Positions 53,236 to 60,525 of a stretch of 64,000 bases of DNA are shown in pieces. The translations under genes and the position numbers were made by a program. Origin of the DNA: Lacibacter sediminis (GTDB lineage Bacteria > Bacteroidota > Bacteroidia > Chitinophagales > Chitinophagaceae); NCBI RefSeq assembly GCF_014168535.1, contig NZ_CP060007.1, positions 4,774,001-4,838,000 of the forward strand, given 5' to 3'. The number at the start of each line of letters is the position of its first letter. Position 1 is the stretch's first letter. The notes below the pieces were generated by a model. It did no database searches, was not told the DNA's origin, and saw nothing but the letters and a program-made list of their open reading frames with translations.

Positions 53236-53463
53236 ATGGAAAACCTTATAATAATAAATAGTAGGGAGGAACTAATTGTTCATCAGCGGGATATTATGGA
53301 ATATCAGGAGCTTTGTAAGGGAAATTGGAATTGGGTTGGACGGGGAACCAGATGTGACGAGATAAATATAGACCAGTCTTTTGGAATATGCAAGAAAAAC
53401 GAACCCTTCTTTCAGTCTAAATCAATTCTTTTTCAGCGGCTTCAAATGCTTTTCGTTTTTTGA
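53236..53463 (+). CDS. Possible small gene of unknown nature
   Basis: A 75-residue reading frame on AT-richer DNA, opening MENLIIINSREELIVHQRDIMEYQ. The last 15 residues overlap the end of the convergent JmjC-like gene, so at least the 3' part is constrained by that gene. No motif, signal peptide or family is recognised, and there is no promoter match in front. It could be a decayed gene; I list it with low confidence because the 310-bp gap is otherwise empty apart from the terminator. Confidence 0.25.
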   Translation: MENLIIINSREELIVHQRDIMEYQELCKGNWNWVGRGTRCDEINIDQSFGICKKNEPFFQSKSILFQRLQMLFVF

Positions 53464-54292
53464 ACGAATACCACCATTGCGGGGCAGTTTTCTTCAACAA
53501 AGTATCAATACCTCGCATCCCAAACAGGTTCCAGACGCCGTGCAATTTTGGCGCAATTCCCTCCTGCATCGCACGCAGGCTCATGGCAAAACCGCTATCA
53601 AGATATTCCATATGATGCCAGCAACCGGCAGGCATAAACAATGTATCGCCATGTTCAAGAATTACTTCGTAACCAATTGCCTGCTTAATAGCAGGGAACT
53701 GGTCGTAATCGGGCTTACCGTTTTTGAGATGATAATTACTGAAATCGGCCAGGCTCAAAACTTCAAAGGGTTTGCGGTACAGTTTGTACTGCTCTTCGTA
53801 TGGAAACAGCAACACACGCTTGCGACCCACAAACTGTGTATGCAGGATATGCGACAGATCAATATCAAAATGCATATGTGTGATGGAAGTAGCGCCACCT
53901 ACAAACAGCATGGGATATTTTTTTACAAAGCCTTTCATGTACTCTTCGGGCCAGGTAAAATCTTTGGTTAATTGAGGCGAGTGATCGAAAATATTAAAAA
54001 GGAAAATGCGCCAGCCTGCTGGGCCTTGGGAAATCATATCCACATATTCGCCAAACGTCTTGTAATCATCAGCAGTGTTGATGGGTGTGTATGCATCACT
54101 TTTGATATTATTATAAATACCTACTTTATGATGGCCCGCAGTTTGCTTCAGAAAATCCCAGTTCCATTTATCATAAGCTGGCCATGTTTTTGCAAGTGAT
54201 TTAATGATCACAGGCTTGCCTGGCAGATAATATTCACGACGAAACTGCTCTGGGCTGATGGTATCAAATGTATCAACGGGTTTCAGTTGCAT
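53417..54292 (-). CDS. Cupin-like JmjC-domain protein
   Basis: A 291-residue protein from the ATG at 54292, of the cupin-8/JmjC 2-oxoglutarate, Fe(II)-dependent oxygenase family. The opening PEQFRREYYLPGKPVIIKSL is typical (G-x-P-V-I). The metal site is HMHFDIDLSH (HxD) near residue 130 and the distal His in PAGCWHHMEYL near 225. Such enzymes hydroxylate protein or tRNA residues; the target is unknown. A perfect -7 element precedes it and the start region is divergent from the Sua5-like gene. Confidence 0.87.
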   Translation of the reverse strand: MQLKPVDTFDTISPEQFRREYYLPGKPVIIKSLAKTWPAYDKWNWDFLKQTAGHHKVGIYNNIKSDAYTPINTADDYKTFGEYVDMISQGPAGWRIFLFNIFDHSPQLTKDFTWPEEYMKGFVKKYPMLFVGGATSITHMHFDIDLSHILHTQFVGRKRVLLFPYEEQYKLYRKPFEVLSLADFSNYHLKNGKPDYDQFPAIKQAIGYEVILEHGDTLFMPAGCWHHMEYLDSGFAMSLRAMQEGIAPKLHGVWNLFGMRGIDTLLKKTAPQWWYSFKKRKAFEAAEKELI

Positions 54293-54320
54293 AAACAATC
54301 GGGACTAATAATGGGACATC

Positions 54321-54328
54321 CAAATATA
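54321..54328 (-). promoter_or_regulatory. -7 promoter element of the JmjC-like gene
   Basis: TATATTTG on the minus strand matches TAnnTTTG and leaves a leader of about 25 nt. Confidence 0.5.
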
Positions 54329-54385
54329 AATGAACAATTGCAGATAAATGGTCACCCGATTGATAAAATTGGTTCAATTCAATCG

Positions 54386-54393
54386 TACTTTTA
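54386..54393 (+). promoter_or_regulatory. Probable -7 element of the Sua5-like gene
   Basis: TACTTTTA differs from TAnnTTTG only in the last base and ends 3 nt before the ATG at 54397, again predicting a leaderless transcript. Confidence 0.35.
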
Positions 54394-54396
54394 ACT

Positions 54397-55005
54397 ATGT
54401 TGCTGCATGTACATCCGGAAAACCCTCAGCCCCGGCAGATCAAAACCATTGTTGACTGTCTGCAAAGCGGGGGCATCATCATCTATCCCACCGATACGAT
54501 CTATGGTTTGGGTTGCGATATTTTTCAGCACAAAGCCATCGAACGCATTTGCCGCATTAAAAATGTTGATCCGCAAAAAGCACAACTTTCGTTTATCTGT
54601 AATGACCTGAGCGACCTCAGCAATTACGCCAAACAAATCAGCACACCGGTTTATCGTATGCTGAAACAATACTTACCCGGACCGTATACATTCATTTTGC
54701 CAGCCAGTCGTGAAGTGCCCAAGATCCTGAAGAGTAAAAAAGATACCATCGGTTTACGAGTACCTGATAATGAAATTGCACGTACCATTATCCGTGAGTT
54801 AGGTCATCCGATTCTCAGTGCATCATTACCGGGAGAGATGGTGGAAGAATACACCGACCCTGAATACATGCACGATAATTTTAAAAAACTGGTTGACCTG
54901 GTTGTTGATGGTGGTATTGGTGGCATGGTTCCTTCAACCATTGTTGATTGTACCAATGATGAGCCGGTGGTATTGAGAGAAGGATTGGGCGAATGGGCGG
55001 GGTGA
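54397..55005 (+). CDS. L-threonylcarbamoyladenylate synthase (Sua5/YciO/YrdC)
   Basis: A 202-residue YrdC-domain protein making threonylcarbamoyl-AMP for tRNA t6A. The motif GGIIIYPTDTIYGLGCDIF near residue 26 and the later KKDTIGLRVPDN, PILSASLPGEMVEE are typical; STIVDCTNDEPVVLREG matches the final strand. Length fits YrdC/YciO types, shorter than full Sua5 (about 340 residues). The YciO subgroup lacks proven activity, so the family name is safer than a gene symbol. It is convergent with rnhB. Confidence 0.9.
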   Translation: MLLHVHPENPQPRQIKTIVDCLQSGGIIIYPTDTIYGLGCDIFQHKAIERICRIKNVDPQKAQLSFICNDLSDLSNYAKQISTPVYRMLKQYLPGPYTFILPASREVPKILKSKKDTIGLRVPDNEIARTIIRELGHPILSASLPGEMVEEYTDPEYMHDNFKKLVDLVVDGGIGGMVPSTIVDCTNDEPVVLREGLGEWAG

Positions 55006-55199
55006 AAATGAAGAATGAAAAATGTGGAATGAGAAATAAAAAAGTAATGGAGTAGAAAAGTTGATAGGTAGATAAGTTGAACCATGCAACAAGTTACCGT
55101 TACCAGTTATGGATTGAAGTGAAGATATGTGCCTGCTGATTGCTCGGCATCAGGCCTCAGATGATGTGGAAAAACAAAAAGAAGAGCAATGAGATACAG

Positions 55200-55237
55200 C
55201 ACCGCTCCCTCTCTATAGGAGAGGGAGATGGAGGGTG
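55200..55237. repeat. Dispersed CTCCCTCTC hairpin repeat
   Basis: CTCCCTCTC (55205-55213) pairs with GAGAGGGAG (55219-55227) around TATAG, with CACC/GGTG outside. I recognise this pattern as a common Bacteroidota intergenic repeat (from memory). The 237-bp spacer 55006-55242 otherwise holds AT-rich word repeats and no gene. Confidence 0.7.
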
Positions 55238-55242
55238 AGGCC

Positions 55243-55845
55243 TCAAAACAATTCCTGCACTTTCAACGGATCAATATTAAACGACTTACGGTGGTGCTCA
55301 CATAATCCATGCACTTCAATTGCCTTTCGGTGTTCTTCTGTTCCATAACCTTTATTCTTCTTCCAGTTATAGTGCGGAAACTGTTCGTGCAGATTAAGCA
55401 TGTATTCATCACGATAAGTTTTGGCTAAAATACTGGCCGCTGCAATGGAAGCAAAACGTCCGTCGCCTTTTACAAATGTTTTGTGTGCTGTGCGTTTGTA
55501 TTTAATAAAGCGGTTACCATCAATCAGCAGTAATTGTGGTTTTTGTTTGAGTTGATCAATAGCCAGATGCATGGCTTTAAAGGATGCTTTCAGAATATTG
55601 ATCTGGTCGATCTCTTCCACTTCCACTTTTGCCACTGCATAAGCCGTTGCCTGTTCTTCAATGATCAACCGTAACGCATTTCTGTTTTCTTCCTTCACCT
55701 GCTTACTGTCGTTGAGCAGTGGGTGATGAAATTCTTTTGGCAAGATCACCGCAGCTGCAAATACCGGCCCGGCATAACAACCACGCCCGGCTTCATCGCA
55801 GCCGGCTTCAAGCAGTTCTTCCTGATAAAACGAGAGTAACGACAT
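55243..55845 (-). CDS. rnhB: Ribonuclease HII
   Basis: A 200-residue enzyme that cuts RNA in RNA-DNA hybrids and single ribonucleotides in DNA. The catalytic motif CDEAGRGCYAGPVFAAAVIL has the DEAGRG signature with the first two acidic residues; the later Asp residues are in LLIDGN and the Asp of AKTYRDEYM. Length is usual. The ATG at 55845 follows a perfect -7 element by 5 nt. It is divergent from the Crp/Fnr regulator, with both promoters squeezed into 64 bp. Confidence 0.96.
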   Translation of the reverse strand: MSLLSFYQEELLEAGCDEAGRGCYAGPVFAAAVILPKEFHHPLLNDSKQVKEENRNALRLIIEEQATAYAVAKVEVEEIDQINILKASFKAMHLAIDQLKQKPQLLLIDGNRFIKYKRTAHKTFVKGDGRFASIAAASILAKTYRDEYMLNLHEQFPHYNWKKNKGYGTEEHRKAIEVHGLCEHHRKSFNIDPLKVQELF

Positions 55846-55850
55846 GGCTT

Positions 55851-55858
55851 CAAAAGTA
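55851..55858 (-). promoter_or_regulatory. -7 promoter element of rnhB
   Basis: TACTTTTG on the minus strand is a perfect TAnnTTTG ending 5 nt before the ATG; a TTG lies 22 bp upstream as the -33 element. Confidence 0.55.
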
Positions 55859-55898
55859 AGTTAACAAGCTATTGTTTCTTCAATCCAAATAAAATTTC

Positions 55899-55906
55899 AA
55901 CATTTG
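55899..55906 (+). promoter_or_regulatory. -7 promoter element of the Crp/Fnr gene
   Basis: AACATTTG has one mismatch to TAnnTTTG and is followed by CAG and the ATG at 55910, so the transcript is predicted to begin at the start codon. Confidence 0.4.
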
Positions 55907-55909
55907 CAG

Positions 55910-56557
55910 ATGGCTACGCAACAAGTACAGGATGATCTGCTCCGCAAAAGTTATCCATTATTTGAAGATCAACTCGTCAATGAAATAGAAGAATTGGGTG
56001 AATTCAGAACATTTCCTGCCAATGAAATTCTCATGCGTAAAGGTCAATACATCCGCAGTACCATGCTGGTGTTGAATGGCCTGATCAAAGTATATCGTGA
56101 AGATGATGATGGCAATGAATTCCTTATGTATTATTTAAAACCCGGGGAAGCATGTGCCTTATCACTCGTTTGTGCGGCAAAGCACGAAGCAAGTCCCATT
56201 ATGGCAAAAACAGTTGTTGAAACAGAAGTAATGATGGTGCCTGTTGATACGATGAGTGAATGGATGAGCAAATTCAAAAGCTGGTACCAATTCGTCATTG
56301 AAACCTACCGTGCCCGTTTTGATGAATTACTTGTTACATTGGATAATGTTGCTTTCCGCAGCATGGATGAGCGTTTGGAGTTTTACCTCAAACGTGCAAA
56401 AGATGCCCAGCAAACAACTTTGCTTAATATCAGCCACCAGGAAATTGCACAGGAGCTGAATACATCAAGAGAAGTAATATCAAGACTCCTCAAAAAAATG
56501 GAGCAGAAAGGGTTAGTTGGGTTGCACCGGAATGCAATTGAGTTGAAAAATTTATAA
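55910..56557 (+). CDS. Crp/Fnr-family transcriptional regulator
   Basis: A 215-residue regulator from the ATG at 55910 (a TTG two codons earlier is promoter sequence). The N-terminal cyclic-nucleotide-binding-like fold (residues 20-130) is followed by a helix and a C-terminal winged helix. The recognition helix reads ISHQEIAQELNTSREVISRLLKKME: the R-E-x-x-x-R arrangement equals the residues with which E. coli CRP reads TGTGA. No Cys cluster is present at the N terminus, so it is not an Fe-S FNR. The signal is unknown. It heads the sulfur island and is the probable regulator of three palindromic sites in it. Confidence 0.9.
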   Translation: MATQQVQDDLLRKSYPLFEDQLVNEIEELGEFRTFPANEILMRKGQYIRSTMLVLNGLIKVYREDDDGNEFLMYYLKPGEACALSLVCAAKHEASPIMAKTVVETEVMMVPVDTMSEWMSKFKSWYQFVIETYRARFDELLVTLDNVAFRSMDERLEFYLKRAKDAQQTTLLNISHQEIAQELNTSREVISRLLKKMEQKGLVGLHRNAIELKNL

Positions 56558-56568
56558 ATCGCAGCCTG

Positions 56569-56584
56569 TGTGATTTGTATCACC
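56569..56584 (+). promoter_or_regulatory. Candidate Crp-type operator 1 (TauE promoter)
   Basis: TGTGA-TTTGTA-TCACC, a palindrome with GTGAT/ATCAC arms. Its centre at 56576.5 lies 36.5 bp before the end of the -7 element CACATTTG (56606-56613), which is about -40 from the predicted start, a class II activator position. Confidence 0.6.
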
Positions 56585-56605
56585 AACCACTGCTGAAATT
56601 GCATT

Positions 56606-56613
56606 CACATTTG
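56606..56613 (+). promoter_or_regulatory. -7 promoter element of the TauE gene
   Basis: CACATTTG has one mismatch to TAnnTTTG and ends 4 nt before the ATG at 56618, again predicting a start at or next to the codon. Confidence 0.45.
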
Positions 56614-56617
56614 CAGC

Positions 56618-57415
56618 ATGGAAATAATCGGCTATCTCGCTTCTGTTATAATTGGTATTTCACTTGGCCTCATTGGTGGCGGTGGCTCTATTTTAACAGT
56701 ACCTGTTCTGGTGTATCTGTTTGGCGTTAACCCTGTATTAGCAACCGCTTACTCCTTGTTTATTGTTGGAGCCACTTCACTGGTAGGTGTTTTTCCGAAA
56801 TACAAACATGGATTGGTAAATATTAAAACGGCCCTGATCTTTGGTGCACCCGCCATTGCAGCTGTTTATGCTACACGAAAATTTATTGTACCCGCCATTC
56901 CGGATGAAGTGTTCACGCTTGCAGGTTTTACTGTAACGAAACCCATTTTAATGATGCTGCTGTTTGCAGTGCTGATGGTGTTTGCATCGTACTCCATGAT
57001 CAAAGGAAAGAACGAAGATGAAAATGGAAACGGTGGTGAACAGAAATTCAATTATCCATTGATACTTATAGAAGGCACAGTGGTTGGCATTTTAACAGGA
57101 TTGGTTGGTGCCGGTGGCGGTTTCCTCATTATACCTGCACTGGTATTGCTCAGCAAATTGCCAATGAAACAGGCAGTCGGTACTTCTCTATTAATTATAG
57201 CAGCTAAATCATTGATCGGCTTCCTTGGCGATGTTGGCCATCAAGTCATCGATTGGAAACTACTCATCATTGTAACCGCACTGGCTATTGCAGGAATTTT
57301 TATCGGCAATTCACTCAGCAAAAAAGTATCAGGTGATAAGCTGAAGAAATGGTTTGGCTGGTTTGTATTGGTCATGGGCATTTACATCATTGTGAAAGAA
57401 TTGTTTATTCGCTAA
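56618..57415 (+). CDS. TauE/SafE-family sulfite exporter
   Basis: A 265-residue permease with about eight membrane helices. Two GGGG/GAGGG repeats mark the inverted halves of the TauE fold: SLGLIGGGGSILTVPVL near residue 17 and GLVGAGGGFLIIPALVLL near 162. The central loop is charged (KNEDENGNGGEQKF). Related proteins export sulfite, sulfoacetate or other organic sulfonates. Next to a persulfide dioxygenase, sulfite release is the most sensible cargo (inference). It follows the regulator gene by 60 bp with a palindromic operator in between. Confidence 0.9.
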   Translation: MEIIGYLASVIIGISLGLIGGGGSILTVPVLVYLFGVNPVLATAYSLFIVGATSLVGVFPKYKHGLVNIKTALIFGAPAIAAVYATRKFIVPAIPDEVFTLAGFTVTKPILMMLLFAVLMVFASYSMIKGKNEDENGNGGEQKFNYPLILIEGTVVGILTGLVGAGGGFLIIPALVLLSKLPMKQAVGTSLLIIAAKSLIGFLGDVGHQVIDWKLLIIVTALAIAGIFIGNSLSKKVSGDKLKKWFGWFVLVMGIYIIVKELFIR

Positions 57416-57439
57416 ACTTCTTTTTCTGCAGCGTTTTTG

Positions 57440-57455
57440 TGTGACTAAAGTCATA
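57440..57455 (+). promoter_or_regulatory. Candidate Crp-type operator 2 (dioxygenase operon)
   Basis: TGTGA-CTAAAG-TCATA contains TGAC-TAAA-GTCA. Its centre 57447.5 is 36.5 bp from the end of the -7 element CAACTTTG (57477-57484), the same spacing as operator 1. Confidence 0.6.
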
Positions 57456-57476
57456 GTTCACCGTCTCCTGAAAACA

Positions 57477-57484
57477 CAACTTTG
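57477..57484 (+). promoter_or_regulatory. -7 promoter element of the dioxygenase operon
   Basis: CAACTTTG has one mismatch to TAnnTTTG; it leaves a leader of about 40 nt to the ATG at 57527. Confidence 0.45.
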
Positions 57485-57526
57485 CATTATTCAATTCAAC
57501 AATTAAAAAAAATAAAAAATATACAC

Positions 57527-58948
57527 ATGAAAATTGAACAGATCTATACCGGTTGCTTGGCACAAGGTGCTTATTATATTGAAAGCGAGGGTGAGGCAGT
57601 GGTGATTGATCCGCTACGTGAAGTAAAGCCTTATCTCGAAAAGGCAAAACGCAACAATGCCAAGATCAAGTATGTGTTTGAAACACATTTCCATGCTGAT
57701 TTTGTGAGCGGTCATATCGATCTGGCAAAAGAGTCAGGTGCAAAAATCGTATATGGTCCAAATGCAAAACCCGATTTTGAATTTCACTCAGCAAAAGACG
57801 GTGAAGAATTGAAAGTAGGTAAGCTTACATTCAAAGTATTGCATACGCCAGGCCACACAATGGAAAGCACCTGTTATCTGTTGAAAGATGAACATGGAAA
57901 AGATATTGCCATTTTCACCGGTGATACATTATTCATTGGCGATGTTGGTCGTCCTGATCTTGCACAAAAAATTGTAGTGGACCTTACACAGGATATGCTT
58001 GCAGGTTATTTGTTTGATTCGCTGCGCAACAAGATCATGCCATTGTCAGATGATTTGATCGTATATCCAGCACATGGTGCAGGTAGTGCCTGTGGCAAGA
58101 ACATGAGTAAAGAAACATCTGATACTTTGGGTCATCAGAAAGCAACCAACTATGCGTTGCGTGCCAACATGACCAAAGAAGAATTTATTAAAGAAGTAAC
58201 AACAGGTTTGGTAGCACCTCCGCAATATTTCCCATTGAATGTAATGATGAATATTCATGGATATGACAGTATTGAAGAAGTACTGAAGCGTGGTACACAA
58301 GCCCTCAGCCCGGAAGCATTTGAAACAGCAGCAAACGAAACCGGTGCTTTAATTCTTGATACAAGAGATGCTGAAAAATTTGCACAGGGATTTGTTCCTA
58401 ACTCCATCAACATCGGTATCGATGGAAGCTTTGCTCCATGGGTGGGCAGCATGATCCCCGATGTAAAACAGGAAATCTTATTGGTAACCGATGAAGGTCG
58501 TGAAGAAGAAGTGGTTACCCGTTTGGCTCGTGTAGGTTACGATTATTCACTGGGTTATTTGAAGGGCGGATTCAAAGCATGGAAAGAAGCAGGTAAAGAA
58601 ATTGATCAGATCAAACGTGTATCTGCAGAAGAATTAGCAGAGATCGTAGCAAAAGATAACGATGCAAATATTCTTGATGTACGTAAAGAAAGTGAGTATA
58701 AGAGCGAGCATTTACTGAATGTAGAGAATACGCCGTTGGACTTTATTAACGACAGCATGTTAAAAGTTGATAAGAATAAAACGTACTATGTGCATTGCGC
58801 AGGTGGTTACCGCTCCATGATCTTTGTTTCGATTCTTCGTGCACGTGGTTATGTTAACCTGATCGATGTACGTGGTGGTTTCAAAGCAATGAAAGAAAGC
58901 GGTAAGTTTAACTTAACAGATTACGTTTGTCCAACTACACTTTTGTAA
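57527..58948 (+). CDS. CstB-like persulfide dioxygenase with two rhodanese domains
   Basis: A 473-residue fusion. Residues 1-230 are an ETHE1-type metallo-beta-lactamase domain: HFHADFVSGH supplies the metal His/Asp, HTPGHTMEST and FTGDTLFIGDVGRPDL follow. It oxidises glutathione or protein persulfides to sulfite. A pseudo-rhodanese (about 260-360) has TDEGREEE where the Cys loop should be. The final rhodanese (about 375-470) keeps Cys in VHCAGGYRSM. The order dioxygenase, inactive rhodanese, active rhodanese equals that of Staphylococcus CstB. It starts at the ATG 57527; the first in-frame TTG is within the promoter. It follows the TauE gene with a 110-bp gap holding its own promoter and operator. 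Confidence 0.92.
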   Translation: MKIEQIYTGCLAQGAYYIESEGEAVVIDPLREVKPYLEKAKRNNAKIKYVFETHFHADFVSGHIDLAKESGAKIVYGPNAKPDFEFHSAKDGEELKVGKLTFKVLHTPGHTMESTCYLLKDEHGKDIAIFTGDTLFIGDVGRPDLAQKIVVDLTQDMLAGYLFDSLRNKIMPLSDDLIVYPAHGAGSACGKNMSKETSDTLGHQKATNYALRANMTKEEFIKEVTTGLVAPPQYFPLNVMMNIHGYDSIEEVLKRGTQALSPEAFETAANETGALILDTRDAEKFAQGFVPNSINIGIDGSFAPWVGSMIPDVKQEILLVTDEGREEEVVTRLARVGYDYSLGYLKGGFKAWKEAGKEIDQIKRVSAEELAEIVAKDNDANILDVRKESEYKSEHLLNVENTPLDFINDSMLKVDKNKTYYVHCAGGYRSMIFVSILRARGYVNLIDVRGGFKAMKESGKFNLTDYVCPTTLL

Positions 58949-59013
58949 TCAACAGTTTCTAAAAGAATGAAGGGAGGTGAAGAAATAAACCTCCTTTCAT
59001 TTCAAACACAACT

Positions 59014-59385
59014 ATGAAAAACAAAATCTTTCTCCTTGCAGTCGGCCTATTTGCAGTTCTTTCAGCGATGGCGCAAACGAAAAATGTATCGCCTGCATTT
59101 GCTGAAAAGAAATTGAATAAGAAAAAAGTAGTGGTGCTGGATGTACGTACCACAAAGGAATTCAACGAAGGACATTTGCCCAATGCAATACATATAGATG
59201 TAATGGATTCAGTTGCATTTGTACAACAGGCAGGCAAACTAAATAAAGGAAAAACCTACCTGGTTTACTGCAAAAGCGGACGACGCAGTGCCAAGGCTGC
59301 AGCAATCATGGAGCAACAGGGTTTTCGCCATATCTGGAATATGGAAGGCGGCATCACTGCCTGGAAAGGAACAATTAAACAATAA
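59014..59385 (+). CDS. Exported single-domain rhodanese
   Basis: A 123-residue protein with signal peptide ending LSAMAQ, so it acts in the periplasm or at the surface. The rhodanese signatures VVVLDVRTTKEFNEGHLPNA and the active-site loop VYCKSGRRS with Cys are complete, as is the final GGITAWKG. It transfers sulfane sulfur, perhaps from thiosulfate. The spacer before it contains a small AAGGGAGGT/ACCTCCTT hairpin with one bulge that might reduce readthrough from the dioxygenase gene. Confidence 0.9.
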   Translation: MKNKIFLLAVGLFAVLSAMAQTKNVSPAFAEKKLNKKKVVVLDVRTTKEFNEGHLPNAIHIDVMDSVAFVQQAGKLNKGKTYLVYCKSGRRSAKAAAIMEQQGFRHIWNMEGGITAWKGTIKQ

Positions 59386-59402
59386 ACGAAAAACCATTTA
59401 AT

Positions 59403-59687
59403 ATGAATCTGAAAGAAATCGTTCAAAACCCACAAACAACGTTTGTGGATGTACGTTCAAGAGAAGAATTTGCAGATGGACATTTCCCTGGCGCAAAAAA
59501 TATTCCCTTATCGGAAATTACAAGCAGGGTTGAAGAATTAAAAGCTTCTAACAATCCGGTGGTGTTGTATTGCCGTTCCGGTGCAAGAAGCATGAATGCT
59601 TACTTTTTATTAAAGCAACTTGGTCTTGAAAATGTACACAATGCCGGTGGCATGTATGATTTACTAACCTTGAAAAATCTCAATTAA
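59403..59687 (+). CDS. Cytoplasmic single-domain rhodanese 1
   Basis: A 94-residue rhodanese without signal peptide: TTFVDVRSREEFADGHFPGA and the loop LYCRSGARSMNAY with the catalytic Cys. GGMYDLLTL closes the domain. It is the size of a minimal rhodanese such as GlpE. It lies 17 bp after the exported one and 1 bp before the next, so they are co-translated in series and probably pass sulfur to each other or to the membrane proteins behind them. Confidence 0.92.
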   Translation: MNLKEIVQNPQTTFVDVRSREEFADGHFPGAKNIPLSEITSRVEELKASNNPVVLYCRSGARSMNAYFLLKQLGLENVHNAGGMYDLLTLKNLN

Positions 59688-59688
59688 C

Positions 59689-60000
59689 ATGATCAACTTC
59701 ATTAAAAAATTATTTGGACCGGGCACTGATTTCAAAGCATTACAGCAACAAGGCGCAGTTATTATTGATGTGCGTACTGCCGGTGAATTTAATGGTGGTC
59801 ATATAAAAGGTGCCATTAACATTCCGGTTGACAGCATCCGTTCAAAGATCAACGACATTAAGAAAAAAGGAAAGCCGGTGATCACTTGTTGTGCCAGTGG
59901 AATGCGCAGTGGCTCTGCCACATCTATCCTGAAACAGGCGGGCGTTGAAGCATACAATGGCGGATCATGGATGAGCTTACAAAATAAAATGGCATCATGA
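59689..60000 (+). CDS. Cytoplasmic single-domain rhodanese 2
   Basis: A 103-residue rhodanese: AVIIDVRTAGEFNGGHIKGA and the loop ITCCASGMRSGSA, which has two adjacent Cys where the usual loop begins with one (CxxGxR). The extra Cys may form a disulfide or relay sulfur. GGSWMSLQ closes it. The opening FIKKLFGPGTD is amphipathic. Its last bases overlap the next gene's start (ATGA), a translational coupling. Confidence 0.9.
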   Translation: MINFIKKLFGPGTDFKALQQQGAVIIDVRTAGEFNGGHIKGAINIPVDSIRSKINDIKKKGKPVITCCASGMRSGSATSILKQAGVEAYNGGSWMSLQNKMAS

Positions 60001-60227
60001 TCATTCAATGGTTGAAACAATGGAATGGTATGCGACTCCTTCGTCTTGGTATTGGTATCGTAGCAATTGTACAAGGACTTCATTCACCCACTCCTTTACT
60101 TTGGGTAATAGGTGCCGTGTTAATGATCCAGGCTGTAATGAATATCGGATGCATGGGCGGGGCTTGTGCAGTTCCGCAAAACAAACAACAAATCAAGCAA
60201 GTAAATAAGCATGAAGAATCTCTTTAA
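59997..60227 (+). CDS. Small membrane protein with CMGGAC motif
   Basis: A 76-residue protein with two hydrophobic helices (about residues 13-28 and 31-50) followed by GCMGGACAVP, a Cys-x3-Cys motif near the second helix end, and a charged tail. It resembles DUF2892-like partners of rhodaneses, in which the membrane part ties a rhodanese to the membrane (as in YgaP). The two Cys could receive sulfane sulfur. The start overlaps the rhodanese stop by four bases (ATGA). Confidence 0.78.
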   Translation: MIIQWLKQWNGMRLLRLGIGIVAIVQGLHSPTPLLWVIGAVLMIQAVMNIGCMGGACAVPQNKQQIKQVNKHEESL

Positions 60228-60441
60228 AAAAGCAGTCTGGGTTTTACCGGGATTAGTGTTAGGTGCTGTTGGTGGTTTCTTTTATTGGAAATTCTATGGT
60301 TGTGATGGTACCTGTTTGATCACATCCAGCCCGGTGAGAAGCATGATCTATTTCGGAGTCATGGGCGCTATTGTCAACAACATGTTTAAGCCTAAGCGAG
60401 AAGAAACGAAAGAGTCAACCGGGGTTTCGAACAACAATTGA
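60211..60441 (+). CDS. DUF6132-family membrane protein
   Basis: A 76-residue protein overlapping the previous gene by 17 bp. Two hydrophobic segments (about 8-27 and 44-58) flank KFYGCDGTCLITSSP, a Cys-x3-Cys motif that is the hallmark of DUF6132. The family is found in anaerobic or sulfur contexts as far as I recall; the function is unknown. The Cys pair in both small proteins makes a two-subunit sulfur or metal transfer unit plausible (inference). Confidence 0.8.
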   Translation: MKNLFKKAVWVLPGLVLGAVGGFFYWKFYGCDGTCLITSSPVRSMIYFGVMGAIVNNMFKPKREETKESTGVSNNN

Positions 60442-60489
60442 TCTTATCCGTTTCATTCTTCTGTACCTTAGAGAAACAGCATTTTGCAA

Positions 60490-60505
60490 TGTAATATTTA
60501 TCACA
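60490..60505 (+). promoter_or_regulatory. Candidate Crp-type operator 3 (YeeE operon)
   Basis: TGTAA-TATTTA-TCACA; its centre 60497.5 is 35.5 bp before the end of the -7 element CTAACTTG (60526-60533). It is the third palindrome of the same form in the island. Confidence 0.55.
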
Positions 60506-60525
60506 TAATTCCGGCAGGTGTATAT

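Noticed and set aside
53381..53971. Plus-strand 196-residue reading frame
   Set aside because: Antisense to the JmjC-like gene whose metal site and domain layout are intact.
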